Program-made: the position numbers and the translations under genes
DNA from: Roseimaritima multifibrata
Lineage (GTDB): Bacteria; Planctomycetota; Planctomycetia; Pirellulales; Pirellulaceae
Direction: 5' to 3'
Assembly: GCF_007741495.1 (NCBI RefSeq)
Contig: NZ_CP036262.1
Span: 2,790,001 to 2,854,000 of the forward strand
DNA length: 64,000 bases
In this document: one piece after another, positions 9,355 to 19,123 of the stretch
How the letters are laid out: every line of letters begins with the position of its first letter
How positions within the stretch are numbered: the first letter of the stretch is position 1
Notes under the pieces: generated by a model
Told to the model about the DNA's origin: nothing
Database searches by the model: none
Seen by the model: only the letters and a program-made list of their open reading frames with translations

Positions 9355-9983
9355 CGTTCGATCAGTGCATGCTCAATTCCCAGTTGATCGATGATTCGTG
9401 AGACCACAAAATCAACCAAGTCTTCTAGGCAGGTGACGCCGTGGTACCAGCCGGGCATCGCGGGCAGCACAACCACTCCCGCACTGGCCAAGCGGTGCAT
9501 GTTTTCCAACTGGAAAACGGAAAGGGGTGTTTCGCGAGGGACGACGACCAGTTTGCGTTGCTCCTTTAAGTGGACCTCCGCTGCTCGCTGAATCAAATTG
9601 GATCCAGCACTGCGAGCGACCGCGCTAAGCGTGCTTCCGCTGCAGGGGCAGATGACCATTCCCTTGGTGAGGAAAGATCCGCTGGCGATCGGGGTCATGT
9701 AGTCTTGGTAGTGATGGTAGCGGATCGTATCGGTTGGAAAATCGCCTGATTCCTCTCCATCTTTTTCCTGCTGCCAGGGAGCTTTGCAGTGGAGCAGGGG
9801 GTGGGGATCAAAGTTCGATAGGTCTATCGATAGGTCCAGTTCTTGTTTGATCACGGCCGCCCCGGAGGGACTGATCGTTAGATGAACGGTCTGCCCTGCC
9901 TTGGCCAAGATCTGTAGCAGGCGGACGGCATAGATGGCACCGCTCGCTCCGGTGATTGCGACCACGATATCTTGTGAGCTCAT
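9339..9983 (-). CDS. ubiX: Flavin prenyltransferase UbiX
   Basis: This 214-residue flavoprotein makes prenylated FMN, the cofactor of UbiD-type decarboxylases. The N-terminal [17 protein letters not shown] phosphate-binding loop, the central [16 protein letters not shown] and the RETPLS-type segment ([13 protein letters not shown]) are all present. In menaquinone synthesis by the futalosine route it would serve a UbiD-like decarboxylase acting on the naphthoate intermediate; that decarboxylase is not in the window. It overlaps menG by 4 bp upstream and the prenyltransferase gene by 16 bp downstream. Confidence 0.92.
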   Translation of the reverse strand: MSSQDIVVAITGASGAIYAVRLLQILAKAGQTVHLTISPSGAAVIKQELDLSIDLSNFDPHPLLHCKAPWQQEKDGEESGDFPTDTIRYHHYQDYMTPIASGSFLTKGMVICPCSGSTLSAVARSAGSNLIQRAAEVHLKEQRKLVVVPRETPLSVFQLENMHRLASAGVVVLPAMPGWYHGVTCLEDLVDFVVSRIIDQLGIEHALIERWKNE

Positions 9984-10852
9984 CGCGGTTTAAAGCCTTG
10001 GTAGATCGTTGCGACGCCACAGGTCAGTGGCTTGGCCGTTGTCTTCTCAAGTCCCGCTGCGGTGAAGCGATCAAGCAGTGCTTGGCCCGAGGGAAATTGG
10101 CCGACCGATTCCGGAAGATATTGATAAGCCGATTTGTCGTTCTTTGCGAACAGCTGGCCTACTTTGGGCAGGACATGCTGGAAATAGAATCCGTACGACT
10201 GTTTCAGGACCGGGAGCGTAGGCGAGCTGAATTCTAAGACCATCACCTGCCCGCCAGGACGGCAGACTCGGGTCATTTCTTGCAGGCCACGATCGGTGTC
10301 GGCGACATTGCGCAAACCAAACGCGACGGTGACGCATTGGAATTGATTGTCGGCAAACGGCAGCGACTGTGCGTCGGCTTCCAGGAACGGAATGTTTGCA
10401 GCGGAATTCTTTTGACGTGCGAACCGAAGCATGTCGAAACAGAAATCCGATCCAATCACCTTGATATCGGAATGGGCTCGCTGGATCGCAAATGCAAGGT
10501 CACCGGTCCCGGTGCAGATGTCCAGGATGGGACTTTGATCGAGGACCTGCAGCCTTTTCACCGCCTGGTTTCGCCACCAGCGATCGATGTTCAGCGACAG
10601 GAGGTGGTTCATCGCATCATATCGGGGGGCGATCTGACGAAACATCTCACGAACGCGTGCTCCGCTCTTATCTAGCGGGGCGTTTGCCGGTGAAATGGGT
10701 TCGGCAGGAGCCGTTTCAGGAGCTGACACGAGGCTGATTGGGGTAGGGGCTGATTGGGGTAGGGAAGGGACGGCAAGGCTGTGAATAGCCCGATCATAAG
10801 GGAAATGCGGGAAAACGACAGCCACCGAAAGGTGGAAAAGCTGGTTTCCCAA
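9980..10852 (-). CDS. menG: Demethylmenaquinone methyltransferase (UbiE/MenG)
   Basis: The protein is a class I SAM methyltransferase catalysing the last step of menaquinone synthesis. Both UbiE/COQ5 signatures are visible: [17 protein letters not shown] near 80 and [15 protein letters not shown] near 195. The SAM motif is [13 protein letters not shown]. Length from the first ATG is 290 residues, about 45 more than usual; the extra N-terminus is Pro/Ala-rich, so the real start may be a non-ATG codon near 10700. It is the first gene of the menG-ubiX-ubiA-mqnE cluster and overlaps ubiX by 4 bp. Confidence 0.9.
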   Translation of the reverse strand: MGNQLFHLSVAVVFPHFPYDRAIHSLAVPSLPQSAPTPISLVSAPETAPAEPISPANAPLDKSGARVREMFRQIAPRYDAMNHLLSLNIDRWWRNQAVKRLQVLDQSPILDICTGTGDLAFAIQRAHSDIKVIGSDFCFDMLRFARQKNSAANIPFLEADAQSLPFADNQFQCVTVAFGLRNVADTDRGLQEMTRVCRPGGQVMVLEFSSPTLPVLKQSYGFYFQHVLPKVGQLFAKNDKSAYQYLPESVGQFPSGQALLDRFTAAGLEKTTAKPLTCGVATIYQGFKPR

Positions 10853-11349
10853 GTGTCTCTGAGAGACCTAACCGGGGCCGGGATAGGGTAATTAACCGGC
10901 GATTTACCTGTTTTCGGGCGATTCGACAGAGAAGGGCGGAAGGAACAAGGTTGTCCGGCCGGAAACCGGCGCCTATCTTTGTTGCGACGCCCAACGGGCA
11001 ACGAACACTCCGCTGTGAAGAACCGGCTCCGACGATTGCTTTGCCAATTCGGTAAATGGCCGCCGGAAAACGTTTCTCACCCGTGGCTGTACCATCGACA
11101 CTATCAGGCTCCATATGAATGCGGGCCTTTCTTGCGCCGGGACGCGCACCGTGTGAAATATCCGATCGGAAATTCGATCGACATACGTTCGCTCGATCGA
11201 CTTTAAGACTTCAAAAAAATGAAGTAGTAAAGTTGACCCAAACGGTCCTCTGCTAGTCCTCTAAACCGCACTGTGCGAATAATCCTATCGACGTTTTGAC
11301 GGTTGTATGGGTTGCATAAAGAGGGACTAATAATGACTGCGATCGTTTT
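10853..11349. other. Divergent intergenic region, menG / S41 protease
   Basis: About 500 bp with no convincing gene lies between menG and the protease promoter. It contains short G/C palindromes and an A-rich stretch near 11210-11230 (ACTTCA/TGAAGT flanking seven A). Part of it may be 5' coding sequence or leader of menG. Confidence 0.4.
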
Positions 11350-11378
11350 TTGACCGGGCATGTTTTGTGACCTATATT
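11350..11378 (+). promoter_or_regulatory. Sigma-70-type promoter of S41 protease gene
   Basis: TTGACC at 11350-11355 and TATATT at 11373-11378 are separated by exactly 17 bp. Transcription would start near 11385, about 75 bases upstream of the chosen ATG. An upstream in-frame ATG at 11360 lies inside this promoter and is therefore an unlikely start. Confidence 0.55.
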
Positions 11379-11461
11379 CCTCTGGCCGCGGGCTTTGTAG
11401 CGTGGCCAAATCGGTATCCTTCCACCGATTTCAATCCACGCGCAAGACGGAAATAACGCGC

Positions 11462-13099
11462 ATGAAAATCAATCTAACTTCCGCGATGGTTGCGGGGCTG
11501 ATTGCTGCTGCACTGCTTCTCCCAAGCAGTGCTCGAGCAGAATCTGCAACCGTGACCGCCGCGCCCGCTCAATCCACAGCACTCGAAGCGATGGATGGCG
11601 GCATACAACTGGAAAAGCAGCGTGAGTGGGGCGAAGCGATTCGGCATTACGAATCCGCACTTCGTGAGCACATTGATAATCCTGATCTTCAGCAGCGGCT
11701 GTTAATCTGCCGATTGCATTTTGACGTGAAGCGTCGCTATCAGGACAACAGTTACCTTCAGGCAGTGCGTGAAACGAGTACGCAGCAGGCCTTGGAACTG
11801 TATGAAGAGGTCCTCGCGAATCTTGAAACCCACTACGTTGGGTCTGCGGATTGGAAGCGTTTGGTCACCAATGGCACGGCGTCGTTAGAAGTCGCCCTCA
11901 CCGAACCGACTTTCGTCGACCGATTGTTGGCAAATGCGTCGCCCGAACAGATCGAAACCTTTCGACAAAACGTTCATCGCCATTCGTTGACGCGGCCTGC
12001 CACCAATCGGCATGACCTGCGTTCCACGGTGGCTTATGTGGCCGGGTTGGCACGCCAAGACCTAGGGCTTGCTGGATCGGCCACCGTTTTTGAATTTGTA
12101 TGTGGTTCGATTGGTACGCTGGACCCCTATTCCAGGTTCCTGACTCCGAATCAACTTGAAGAAACCTTTTCGAACATCGAAGGCAATTTCGTCGGCTTAG
12201 GGATTGAACTGAAGGCCGAAGAGAAACAGTTGTTGATTGTTAACGTCATCGAAGGCGGACCCGCCGATTCGGCGGGCATTCAAGCCGGCGACCGGATCAC
12301 TCGAGTCGAAGATTCTTACACCCAGTCGGCGGACCCTGATTTTGTTGCCGACCTGCTCCGCGGGCCGGAGAACACTTTTGTTTCCGTCACCGTTGAAACG
12401 CCCGGTCAAGAGCCCCGTGATGTCGACGTTCAGCGTCGCCGAGTCGAAGTGCCAAGCGTAGAAGATGTGCGGATCGTTGATGAAGAGCACGGCATCGGGT
12501 ACATGCGGTTAACGAATTTCCAGAAAACCACATCTCGAGATTTTGAAGCCAAACTGTGGGATTTGCACCGCCAAGGGATGCGTCAGCTGATTGTCGACGT
12601 GCGAGGCAACCCAGGTGGATTGTTGACCGCTGCAGTGGAAGTTGCCGACCGATTTGTGAGTGCCGGAGACATCGTGCGGACTCGAGGACGTAATGCTCGA
12701 GAAAACTACGATTACAAATCGCATCGTCCGAACACCTGGAGCGTTCCATTGACGGTTTTGATCGATGGAGACAGTGCGAGTGCAAGCGAAATTTTTGCCG
12801 GAGCGATTGCCGATCATGATCGCGGAGAATTGGTGGGAGAGCGGACTTACGGGAAAGGAAGCGTGCAAGGAATTTTCCGCATGCAAGCCGCTCGGGTAGG
12901 CCTTTGTTTGACCACTGCAAAATTCTATTCTCCTAACGGAACGGCGATTAGTGGCCATGGCGTCGTCCCGACGGTGGTGCAGCAGAAGACTTATATGGCT
13001 GCAAGGCCCGCTGCAGACGGACATATCACGACCCTCGCCGAAGACGCGGTTCTGCAGCGAGCGATTCAGTTGGGACGCGATCGCGCTGCCCAGCAGTAA
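11462..13099 (+). CDS. S41-family C-terminal processing peptidase (CtpA/Prc-like), exported
   Basis: The 545-residue product has a Sec signal peptide ending SSARA at residue 26. An N-terminal helical, TPR-like region (about 40-200) precedes a PDZ domain (about 240-330, GLGIEL...GGPADSAGIQAGDRI) and the S41 protease domain. The Ser/Lys dyad fits Ser440 in SASASEI and Lys465 in TYGKGSVQ, the 25-residue spacing of Prc. It should cleave proteins at C-termini in the periplasm. ATG 11462 is chosen because it starts the signal peptide and follows the promoter at 11350-11378. The gene ends with a strong terminator. Confidence 0.9.
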   Translation: MKINLTSAMVAGLIAAALLLPSSARAESATVTAAPAQSTALEAMDGGIQLEKQREWGEAIRHYESALREHIDNPDLQQRLLICRLHFDVKRRYQDNSYLQAVRETSTQQALELYEEVLANLETHYVGSADWKRLVTNGTASLEVALTEPTFVDRLLANASPEQIETFRQNVHRHSLTRPATNRHDLRSTVAYVAGLARQDLGLAGSATVFEFVCGSIGTLDPYSRFLTPNQLEETFSNIEGNFVGLGIELKAEEKQLLIVNVIEGGPADSAGIQAGDRITRVEDSYTQSADPDFVADLLRGPENTFVSVTVETPGQEPRDVDVQRRRVEVPSVEDVRIVDEEHGIGYMRLTNFQKTTSRDFEAKLWDLHRQGMRQLIVDVRGNPGGLLTAAVEVADRFVSAGDIVRTRGRNARENYDYKSHRPNTWSVPLTVLIDGDSASASEIFAGAIADHDRGELVGERTYGKGSVQGIFRMQAARVGLCLTTAKFYSPNGTAISGHGVVPTVVQQKTYMAARPAADGHITTLAEDAVLQRAIQLGRDRAAQQ

Positions 13100-13140
13100 C
13101 CTAGAATCAATCGTTGATCGCCCATCAGGCGATCATAAAG

Positions 13141-13172
13141 AACCCGACGACTCCCCTCGTCGGGTTTTTTTA
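13141..13172 (+). terminator. Rho-independent terminator of S41 protease gene
   Basis: AACCCGACGA pairs with TCGTCGGGTT around the loop CTCCCC, followed by seven T. It lies about 40 bases after the stop codon, between convergent genes. Confidence 0.88.
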
Positions 13173-13287
13173 TGCGCCTTGGCAGCCATCTTTGTGCGGG
13201 GCGGCGATCACTTCGTCACTGGGAAGGCGTCACTGGGGTGGCATTGCGTGGATTGGCTGCACTTGCCCATGCATATTTCGAAGGAAG

Positions 13288-13947
13288 CTAACCTTCTGAC
13301 GTTTTCGCGTTCTCTTCGCGGACGCTGGTCACTAACTGAACGGCATCGTACAAGGCATGTGCGACGATGGGGATCAGCAAGTTTTCTGTCGCGATGGCGA
13401 TTCCCCCCAGGTAGAACCCCACCACGGCTGCCAGAATGAAATAGGTAGGCGTCAGCGCGTGAACCAAGCCAAAGACGATCGAGGCGACCATTAGGCCGAT
13501 AAAGATTCGGCCTGGACCAGCTTCAGCCAGTGGGCCGATCAGCCAAGCTTGCAGGAAACCGCGAAACAACAGTTCTTCGCCAAGTCCTGCGCAGACCGCG
13601 ATGGCAAACAATTCCATAAACGTCAATCGCCGCATGGGGGCGAGCAACCGATCTTTCGTGATCGTGCTTAGTTCTTGCACGCCAGCGATCTGTAGGCGTT
13701 CTAAGATAAAAACAGCCAACAGCATTGGCAGGGTCGCGATTACTCCCCAGCCTAGGCTGCTAAAGATTACAGGCAGGTCATCAAACGCGGGTATCCACTG
13801 GCGGGCGTCGAATCCAACGACCCAGCCAGCGACCAACCCAACAACCCCAAGGAGCAATTCAAAGGTGACGGCTCGAATAAAAAACGACTGCGGTTCAATA
13901 TCCGACAGTTCGTCATCATCCAACTGAAAATTATCCGGTTCATCCAT
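13288..13947 (-). CDS. CPBP-family intramembrane metalloprotease
   Basis: The 219-residue protein has about six hydrophobic segments. The CPBP (CAAX-protease/bacteriocin-processing, Abi) motifs are seen: EELLFRG for the EExxxR motif, FGLVHAL for motif 2 and VAHALYDAVQ for the late HxxxN/D-type motif. These enzymes cleave substrates within the membrane; the bacterial targets are mostly unknown. It stands alone, convergent with the S41 protease gene and divergent from nothing obvious. The N-terminal 20 residues are acidic (DEPDNFQLDDDELSDIEPQ) and probably cytoplasmic. Confidence 0.85.
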   Translation of the reverse strand: MDEPDNFQLDDDELSDIEPQSFFIRAVTFELLLGVVGLVAGWVVGFDARQWIPAFDDLPVIFSSLGWGVIATLPMLLAVFILERLQIAGVQELSTITKDRLLAPMRRLTFMELFAIAVCAGLGEELLFRGFLQAWLIGPLAEAGPGRIFIGLMVASIVFGLVHALTPTYFILAAVVGFYLGGIAIATENLLIPIVAHALYDAVQLVTSVREENAKTSEG

Positions 13948-13991
13948 CCCGGTGAAATTAGTCCGTCACGTGTGAATTGTCTACCGCAAGC

Positions 13992-15965
13992 CTAATTATC
14001 GTCTTCTTCGCGAAGCTTGGCCATTACGGTGTAGTCTTCCAGAGTCGATGTATCGCCCGCCGATTCGCGGCCGGCAGCGATATCGCGGAGCAAACGCCGC
14101 ATGATTTTCCCGCTTCGTGTTTTCGGGAGGACGGCTGCGAACCGAATATCATCTGGTTGAGCCAACGCCCCGATTTCTTTGCGGACATGCATGCGAAGTT
14201 CATTTCGCAATTCTTCGCCAGGGTTTTCGGTTGTCACTGTCACAAAAGCCGAAATGCCTTGTCCCTTCAGTTCATGTGGCCGACCGACAACCGCTGCTTC
14301 GCAGACAGCTGGGTGACTGACCAATGCACTTTCGACTTCAATCGTGCTTAGGCGATGGCCTGAAACATTGATCACGTCATCGATACGTCCCATGATCCAG
14401 TAGTAGCCATCGGAATCCCGCCGGGCATTATCGCCTGTCAGGTACATTCCCGGGACTTTTGACCAGTACTGTTCGACGTATCGTTCTTGATCGCCCCAGA
14501 TACCGCGGAGCATGCCGGGCCATGGTTTTTCAATGCACAGCATTCCGCCGAACCCGTCTTCAATTCGCTCTCCTGCTTCGTCGATCACTGCAGGGATCAC
14601 ACCGGGCAGCGGTTTGGTGCAGGATCCAGGTTTGGTAGCGGTGATTGCAGGCAGCGGGCTCATCATGATTCCGCCGGTTTCGGTTTGCCACCAAGTATCA
14701 ACGATCGGGCATCGCTCGGCACCAATCTTTTTGTGATACCACATCCAAGCTTCGGGGTTGATTCCCTCACCAACGGTCCCGAGGATTCGCAAGCTGGACA
14801 GATCGTGAGCGTCAACATGTTGATCGCCCCATTTGATGAACGCGCGGATGGCGGTGGGAGCGGTGTACAGGGTGGTGACCTTATACTTTTCGATCAATTC
14901 CCAGAAACGATCTTCAGCCGGATAATTGGGAGCTCCTTCGTACATCAGGCAGGTAGCACCTGCGGTCAGCGGACCGTAGACCACATAACTGTGTCCGGTG
15001 ATCCAACCACAATCGGCCGTGCACCAATAGACATCGTCTTCACGATGGTCAAATACCCACTGGAACGTCAGTTTTGCCCAAAGGTTATAGCCTGCGGTTG
15101 TATGCAGAATTCCTTTAGGTTTGCCGGTGCTGCCACTGGTGTAGAGGATGAATAGAGGAGTCTCACTATCGAGCGGGACGGCTGGGCAATCTGCCGAAGC
15201 CGAATCGACCAGATCGTGCCACCAGATATCGCGACCTTCGATCATCGAAGTTTCTTGGTCGGCAATTCGCTGCAGGACCAAGCAATGTTTGACGGATGTC
15301 GATTTCTCTAGAGCTTCGTCAACGACTTCTTTCAAAGGCAGGACTTTGCCGCGGCGGTACAGTCCATTGGCAGTGATAACCAATTTTGCCTGAGCATCGT
15401 TATTGCGATCCGCAATCGATTCCGCAGAGAACCCCGCAAAGATCACCGAATGAATCGCCCCGATGCGAGCACACGCCAGCATCGCGATAACCAATTCAGG
15501 GGTCATCGGCATATAGATGCTGACAACATCCCCTTTCTCAATCCCAAGTTCACGAAGTCCATTGGCGGCTTTGCAGACTTCGGTAAGCAGTTCGCTGTAG
15601 GTAAGAGTCCGGGTATCTCCCGGTTCTCCTTCCCAGATGATCGCTGCGCGATCGCCATTGCCAGCAAGGACGTGAGCATCCAGGCAGTTGTAACTGGCAT
15701 TGGTTTTGCCGTTCACGAACCAAGCGACATCGGGGGCATCCCATTGGCAGACCTGGTCGAAGGGTTCAAACCAGTGGAGATGCTTTTTGCCCATCGCATC
15801 CCAAAAGGTATCTGGATCGTTTGCGGCTTGGTCGTACAGCTTTTGATACTCTGCTTCCGATCCAATCACCGCGCCTTCGGCAAGACTTTTGGGAGGTGGG
15901 AAAAGACGGTCTTCGGTTAGGATATGGTCCACGTGATTGGCAGCGGAATCCGACATGGGGTGCAC
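13992..15965 (-). CDS. acs: Acetyl-CoA synthetase (AMP-forming)
   Basis: The 657-residue enzyme activates acetate to acetyl-CoA through acetyl-AMP. The ANL-superfamily P-loop is [11 protein letters not shown], followed by the WWQTETGG and [31 protein letters not shown]-type segments. The C-terminal [10 protein letters not shown] carries the lysine that is regulated by acetylation in other bacteria. Length and motif order match acetyl-CoA synthetase rather than propionyl-CoA or medium-chain ligases. ATG 15956 (second Met) is an alternative start. No neighbours suggest an operon. Confidence 0.95.
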   Translation of the reverse strand: MHPMSDSAANHVDHILTEDRLFPPPKSLAEGAVIGSEAEYQKLYDQAANDPDTFWDAMGKKHLHWFEPFDQVCQWDAPDVAWFVNGKTNASYNCLDAHVLAGNGDRAAIIWEGEPGDTRTLTYSELLTEVCKAANGLRELGIEKGDVVSIYMPMTPELVIAMLACARIGAIHSVIFAGFSAESIADRNNDAQAKLVITANGLYRRGKVLPLKEVVDEALEKSTSVKHCLVLQRIADQETSMIEGRDIWWHDLVDSASADCPAVPLDSETPLFILYTSGSTGKPKGILHTTAGYNLWAKLTFQWVFDHREDDVYWCTADCGWITGHSYVVYGPLTAGATCLMYEGAPNYPAEDRFWELIEKYKVTTLYTAPTAIRAFIKWGDQHVDAHDLSSLRILGTVGEGINPEAWMWYHKKIGAERCPIVDTWWQTETGGIMMSPLPAITATKPGSCTKPLPGVIPAVIDEAGERIEDGFGGMLCIEKPWPGMLRGIWGDQERYVEQYWSKVPGMYLTGDNARRDSDGYYWIMGRIDDVINVSGHRLSTIEVESALVSHPAVCEAAVVGRPHELKGQGISAFVTVTTENPGEELRNELRMHVRKEIGALAQPDDIRFAAVLPKTRSGKIMRRLLRDIAAGRESAGDTSTLEDYTVMAKLREEDDN

Positions 15966-16180
15966 TCTCTCTTACGTCAACAAACTCAAGGAAATAGCAG
16001 ACGAAACGTTAGGTAGGTGAGGGTTCGTCGCTCGAAGCAAACCAGAGTTTAGCGAGATTGCCGAATGTTTTCACCTCTTAACGGCGTGGAAATCCATGCA
16101 ATGCCGAAGAACGGTCGCTTTGTTTCGCCTAGGAAGCCGCTTCCGCCGGTCTTAGCGGGCCACAACAACCCAAAAAAAGA

Positions 16181-16233
16181 ATGAGGACAGTCTACGCCTG
16201 GAACAAAAGAGCCAGGACAGTCTATGTCTGGGA
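16181..16233. repeat. Two direct copies of a short palindrome beside a RAYT-like gene
   Basis: AGGACAGTCTACGCCTGG at 16183-16200 and AGGACAGTCTATGTCTGG at 16214-16231 are spaced 31 bp apart. The second is a hairpin sequence: CCAG(G)ACA pairs with TGTCTGG around GTCTA. The pair lies ~195 bp beyond the 3' end of the transposase-like gene. This fits a REP-type substrate of that enzyme, but nothing shows that directly. The rest of 15966-16425 has no convincing gene. Confidence 0.5.
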
Positions 16234-16425
16234 GGGGGAATCGAGATTGCTGCGTGGGGGTTCGAGGGGTGGGTGACGGTTTTGGGGCCTGGATTTGGCT
16301 TTTCGGTGAGGAGTTTTTGACGTTTTGGGACGTGTTTTTGGGCATGTTGATGGACCGGTAGCGATCAAAGGCCGGTTTTTGACTTTTGAGACGTTGTTTT
16401 TGGAGGTGGGGACCGATTGGCTAGG

Positions 16426-17541
16426 TCAGACTGTCGACCAGGTATTGTCTAGCGGAGCGGATATCCTGCCGGCGGCTAAACGCCGATTGATGGCGTCGCG
16501 GGTGTGTCGGTCTAGGGGCGATTTACAGCGACGCCCCATTTTCGCGTGCCGTTCGATTAACACTTCCAGGTTGACGGTTTTTCCTCCTAGCTCCATTGGG
16601 CTTTGGAATATGCTAGCCGGCAGGCGATCGGAAGCTTGCAGTTCCGGGCGTGATTGAATGGCTAGATGCCAAAGCAGTTCTTGGTAGGCCTCAAGTTTCA
16701 TGGGAATGCATCCAAGACGTTCGTTTAGGGCTTCCCTTTTTCGTGCCTGTTCCTCGATCTGGGCGGTGGTGAGTTTGTTAGCGATGACGACCTTCTTGCC
16801 GTCGACTTCGCCTTCCAGCTCCAGCGGCGCCAACCATGACTCGAGATTGGCTGCCTGGCCGTCAAGCGTTTGTAACCGGTCGCTGATCGAAACTTCGGCA
16901 AAGTCGTCTAAGGCGTCGGCCAAGCCGGCTCGAAGTGGGTTTAAATCGACGTACAGCATCCCGGCTAGAATTTCCTCTTCCGTCGGCAGACGGTTCATTT
17001 TGAATCGACTACCGAAAAGGTGACCGGTTACTTCGTCCTCTTTGTTGCAGCGTCTGGAAAGCGTTTGACACATTTGCCGTACAAACCATGAAATATTCGA
17101 TAGCCTTGCGCGACGCTCTTCAAGTGCTTGCGGGTCGTTGACGATCTGAGCGATTTCGGATTCTGTGATCTCTCCGCCGTTCTTGTTCCGACATTTCGCT
17201 CGTGAGGTGACGGAAAGCCAACGAATCGCGACCTCACGTGGCGTCAACTTGGCTGCTAGGTCAGGCCGATTGCGGAGGACGGCATGCCAGTGGTTGGACA
17301 GGATGCTATAGGCCAAAACATCGATGCAAAAGAAACGCGCAAGCAATGCCATCCGTTCTTTAAACCAGTCTCGTCGATGCCTGTGGTCACGTCCAAAAAC
17401 GGGTTCGACTCCGAATAGATATGTGCCACGAGTTGTGCGGTTCATCACATGATATACGCTCACCTCGTTTGCCTTGAACACTTCACTTCGATTTACATTG
17501 CACATTGGATCTGCCCCATGCAAGAGAAAAAAGCGAGTCAA
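16426..17541 (-). CDS. IS200-like / REP-associated tyrosine transposase (RAYT-type)
   Basis: The protein belongs to the Y1 transposase superfamily. It has YHVMNRTTRG near the N-terminus, the HUH metal motif in LSNHWHAVL and MLYVDLNPLRAG, which carries the presumed catalytic Tyr and resembles the YIxxNPVRAG motif of RAYTs. At up to 371 residues it is longer than IS200 enzymes (~150) and has a ~150-residue C-terminal extension. ATG 17505 (Met13) is a plausible alternative start. The gene is intact with no obvious insertion-sequence ends; palindromic direct repeats lie on its 3' side. It more likely acts on REP-like sequences than as a classical IS. Confidence 0.8.
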   Translation of the reverse strand: MTRFFLLHGADPMCNVNRSEVFKANEVSVYHVMNRTTRGTYLFGVEPVFGRDHRHRRDWFKERMALLARFFCIDVLAYSILSNHWHAVLRNRPDLAAKLTPREVAIRWLSVTSRAKCRNKNGGEITESEIAQIVNDPQALEERRARLSNISWFVRQMCQTLSRRCNKEDEVTGHLFGSRFKMNRLPTEEEILAGMLYVDLNPLRAGLADALDDFAEVSISDRLQTLDGQAANLESWLAPLELEGEVDGKKVVIANKLTTAQIEEQARKREALNERLGCIPMKLEAYQELLWHLAIQSRPELQASDRLPASIFQSPMELGGKTVNLEVLIERHAKMGRRCKSPLDRHTRDAINRRLAAGRISAPLDNTWSTV

Positions 17542-17731
17542 CTTGACTCTTGTATCCTACCGCTGTCGGGGGAGACGATCAACGTGAAAAACAATAAATC
17601 CTGTGGGCTGTGCTAGCAATGCTCGGCGCCCGTTGAGGCATCGATCGGCTTTGGCACTGAGCGTATCGAAGTGCTGGGGAGCGTGCAGGCGATCGCTTGG
17701 GGTGGTCGCCAAAACGTTCGCTCCGTTTGCT

Positions 17732-19123
17732 TTACAGAATGGCTCGCAGCATCCCTTCCGCCTTGTGCCACGTTTCTGCTTCTTCTTCGACCGGATCACT
17801 TTGAGCCGTAATTCCGCCTCCCACTGGAATTTGAATCCAGCCGTGGGCGATGGTTAGCGTGCGGATCAGAATATTCCAGTCAGCGTTGCCACCGGTGCTT
17901 AGGTAACCAAGCGATCCGCAGTACGGCCCACGACAATGAGGCTCCAGTTGTGAAATGGTCCGCATCGCTTCGATCTTCGGGGCTCCGGTGATCGAACCGC
18001 CTGGGAAACAGTCGCTTAGCAGGTCTTCAATCGTCCGGTCGGGGCGAAGGTCGCCACGCACGATTGAAACCAAGTGTTGTACAAAGGCGTAAGATTCGAC
18101 CTGACACAACGCTTCGACGCGGACGCTTTCGTCAACGCATGCTCGAGACAAATCATTTCGCATGAGATCGACGATCATGACATTTTCGGCGTGGTCCTTT
18201 TTGCTTTGACGCAATTGATCTGCGAGGGCTTCGTCCTGAGCTGTATTCCCCGTGCGTGGCACTGTTCCTTTGATCGGACGTGTTACCACTTTGTCGGCGA
18301 TGACTTGTAAAAATCCCTCGGGGGAAGAACTAAGGACCTGGAAATCGCCCGCATCCAAATATCCGGCCATTGGAGCCGGGTTGGTTGAACGAAGACGCTG
18401 ATAGATGTCGGCTGCTGGTTCCTGTTGCGGATATAGCAATCGCTGAGCGAGATTGACCTGGAAACTATCTCCTTTTCGAATTCGCTTCACGATCTGGGCA
18501 ACGGCTGAGCGAAAACCGGCGGGAGAAAAATTGCTGGTCAGTTCGGGAGAGCGCGCGGTCGGGAATTGACCAGATACCGGGCGGCGTGTGAAGTCTTGAC
18601 TTTGGGCTGGAGCCTCTGTTGCGGGGGCTTCAAGCCAGCCTTGAATTTGATCATGGCGAAGCTGCGGCGAATCACTCCAGGGCTGAACGATTAAATCTGC
18701 GTGTTTTTGCTGATGGTCAAATGCAATCACCCAGTCATAGACCCCAAGCCAAATAGGCGAGGTGGGGAGATCGTTGGTTGGCAGTTCGCCGATCGATTCA
18801 AGCCACTGAGCCGCGTCGTAACCTAGCAGCCCTGCCACGCCGCCCTGAAAAGCTGGGGCTCCTGCGATCGTCGGAGAGGAGAGATAGCGAGCGCGTTGCA
18901 GTGCCAGCCATTCCAGCATCTTTTTCCAACCCGATTCGTCAGATGGTCGTAGACTGAATTGATCGATCGGGTCGGAGGTCAGATAAGAGTATTGGCCCGT
19001 GCCATCGGGACCGGTACACGCACTGTCCAGCCATAAACAGCCAGGACGCCTTGCCAGTCGCTGAAAAACGTCTAGAGGGCGAAAGTTTGTTGGGAAGCGA
19101 AACGTTAACGCAGCGGGCTTCAT
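17732..19123 (-). CDS. pabB: Aminodeoxychorismate synthase component I
   Basis: This 463-residue chorismate-utilising enzyme contains PIKGT at 283-287. Lys285 in this motif is diagnostic of PabB, whereas anthranilate synthase TrpE has PIAGT. The C-terminal catalytic block includes LMRNDLSR, CFPGGSITGAPK and PVGGGITAQSDP. It produces 4-amino-4-deoxychorismate for p-aminobenzoate, a precursor of folate and of tetrahydromethanopterin. Its start overlaps the stop of the upstream DHPS-like gene by 4 bp (ATGA), so the two are translationally coupled. No pabA or pabC is adjacent. Confidence 0.9.
   Translation of the reverse strand: MKPAALTFRFPTNFRPLDVFQRLARRPGCLWLDSACTGPDGTGQYSYLTSDPIDQFSLRPSDESGWKKMLEWLALQRARYLSSPTIAGAPAFQGGVAGLLGYDAAQWLESIGELPTNDLPTSPIWLGVYDWVIAFDHQQKHADLIVQPWSDSPQLRHDQIQGWLEAPATEAPAQSQDFTRRPVSGQFPTARSPELTSNFSPAGFRSAVAQIVKRIRKGDSFQVNLAQRLLYPQQEPAADIYQRLRSTNPAPMAGYLDAGDFQVLSSSPEGFLQVIADKVVTRPIKGTVPRTGNTAQDEALADQLRQSKKDHAENVMIVDLMRNDLSRACVDESVRVEALCQVESYAFVQHLVSIVRGDLRPDRTIEDLLSDCFPGGSITGAPKIEAMRTISQLEPHCRGPYCGSLGYLSTGGNADWNILIRTLTIAHGWIQIPVGGGITAQSDPVEEEAETWHKAEGMLRAIL

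Noticed and set aside
16049-16345. 98-residue Pro-rich minus-strand frame near the RAYT-like gene
   Set aside because: It spans the palindromic repeats and is low-complexity; treated as non-coding intergenic sequence.
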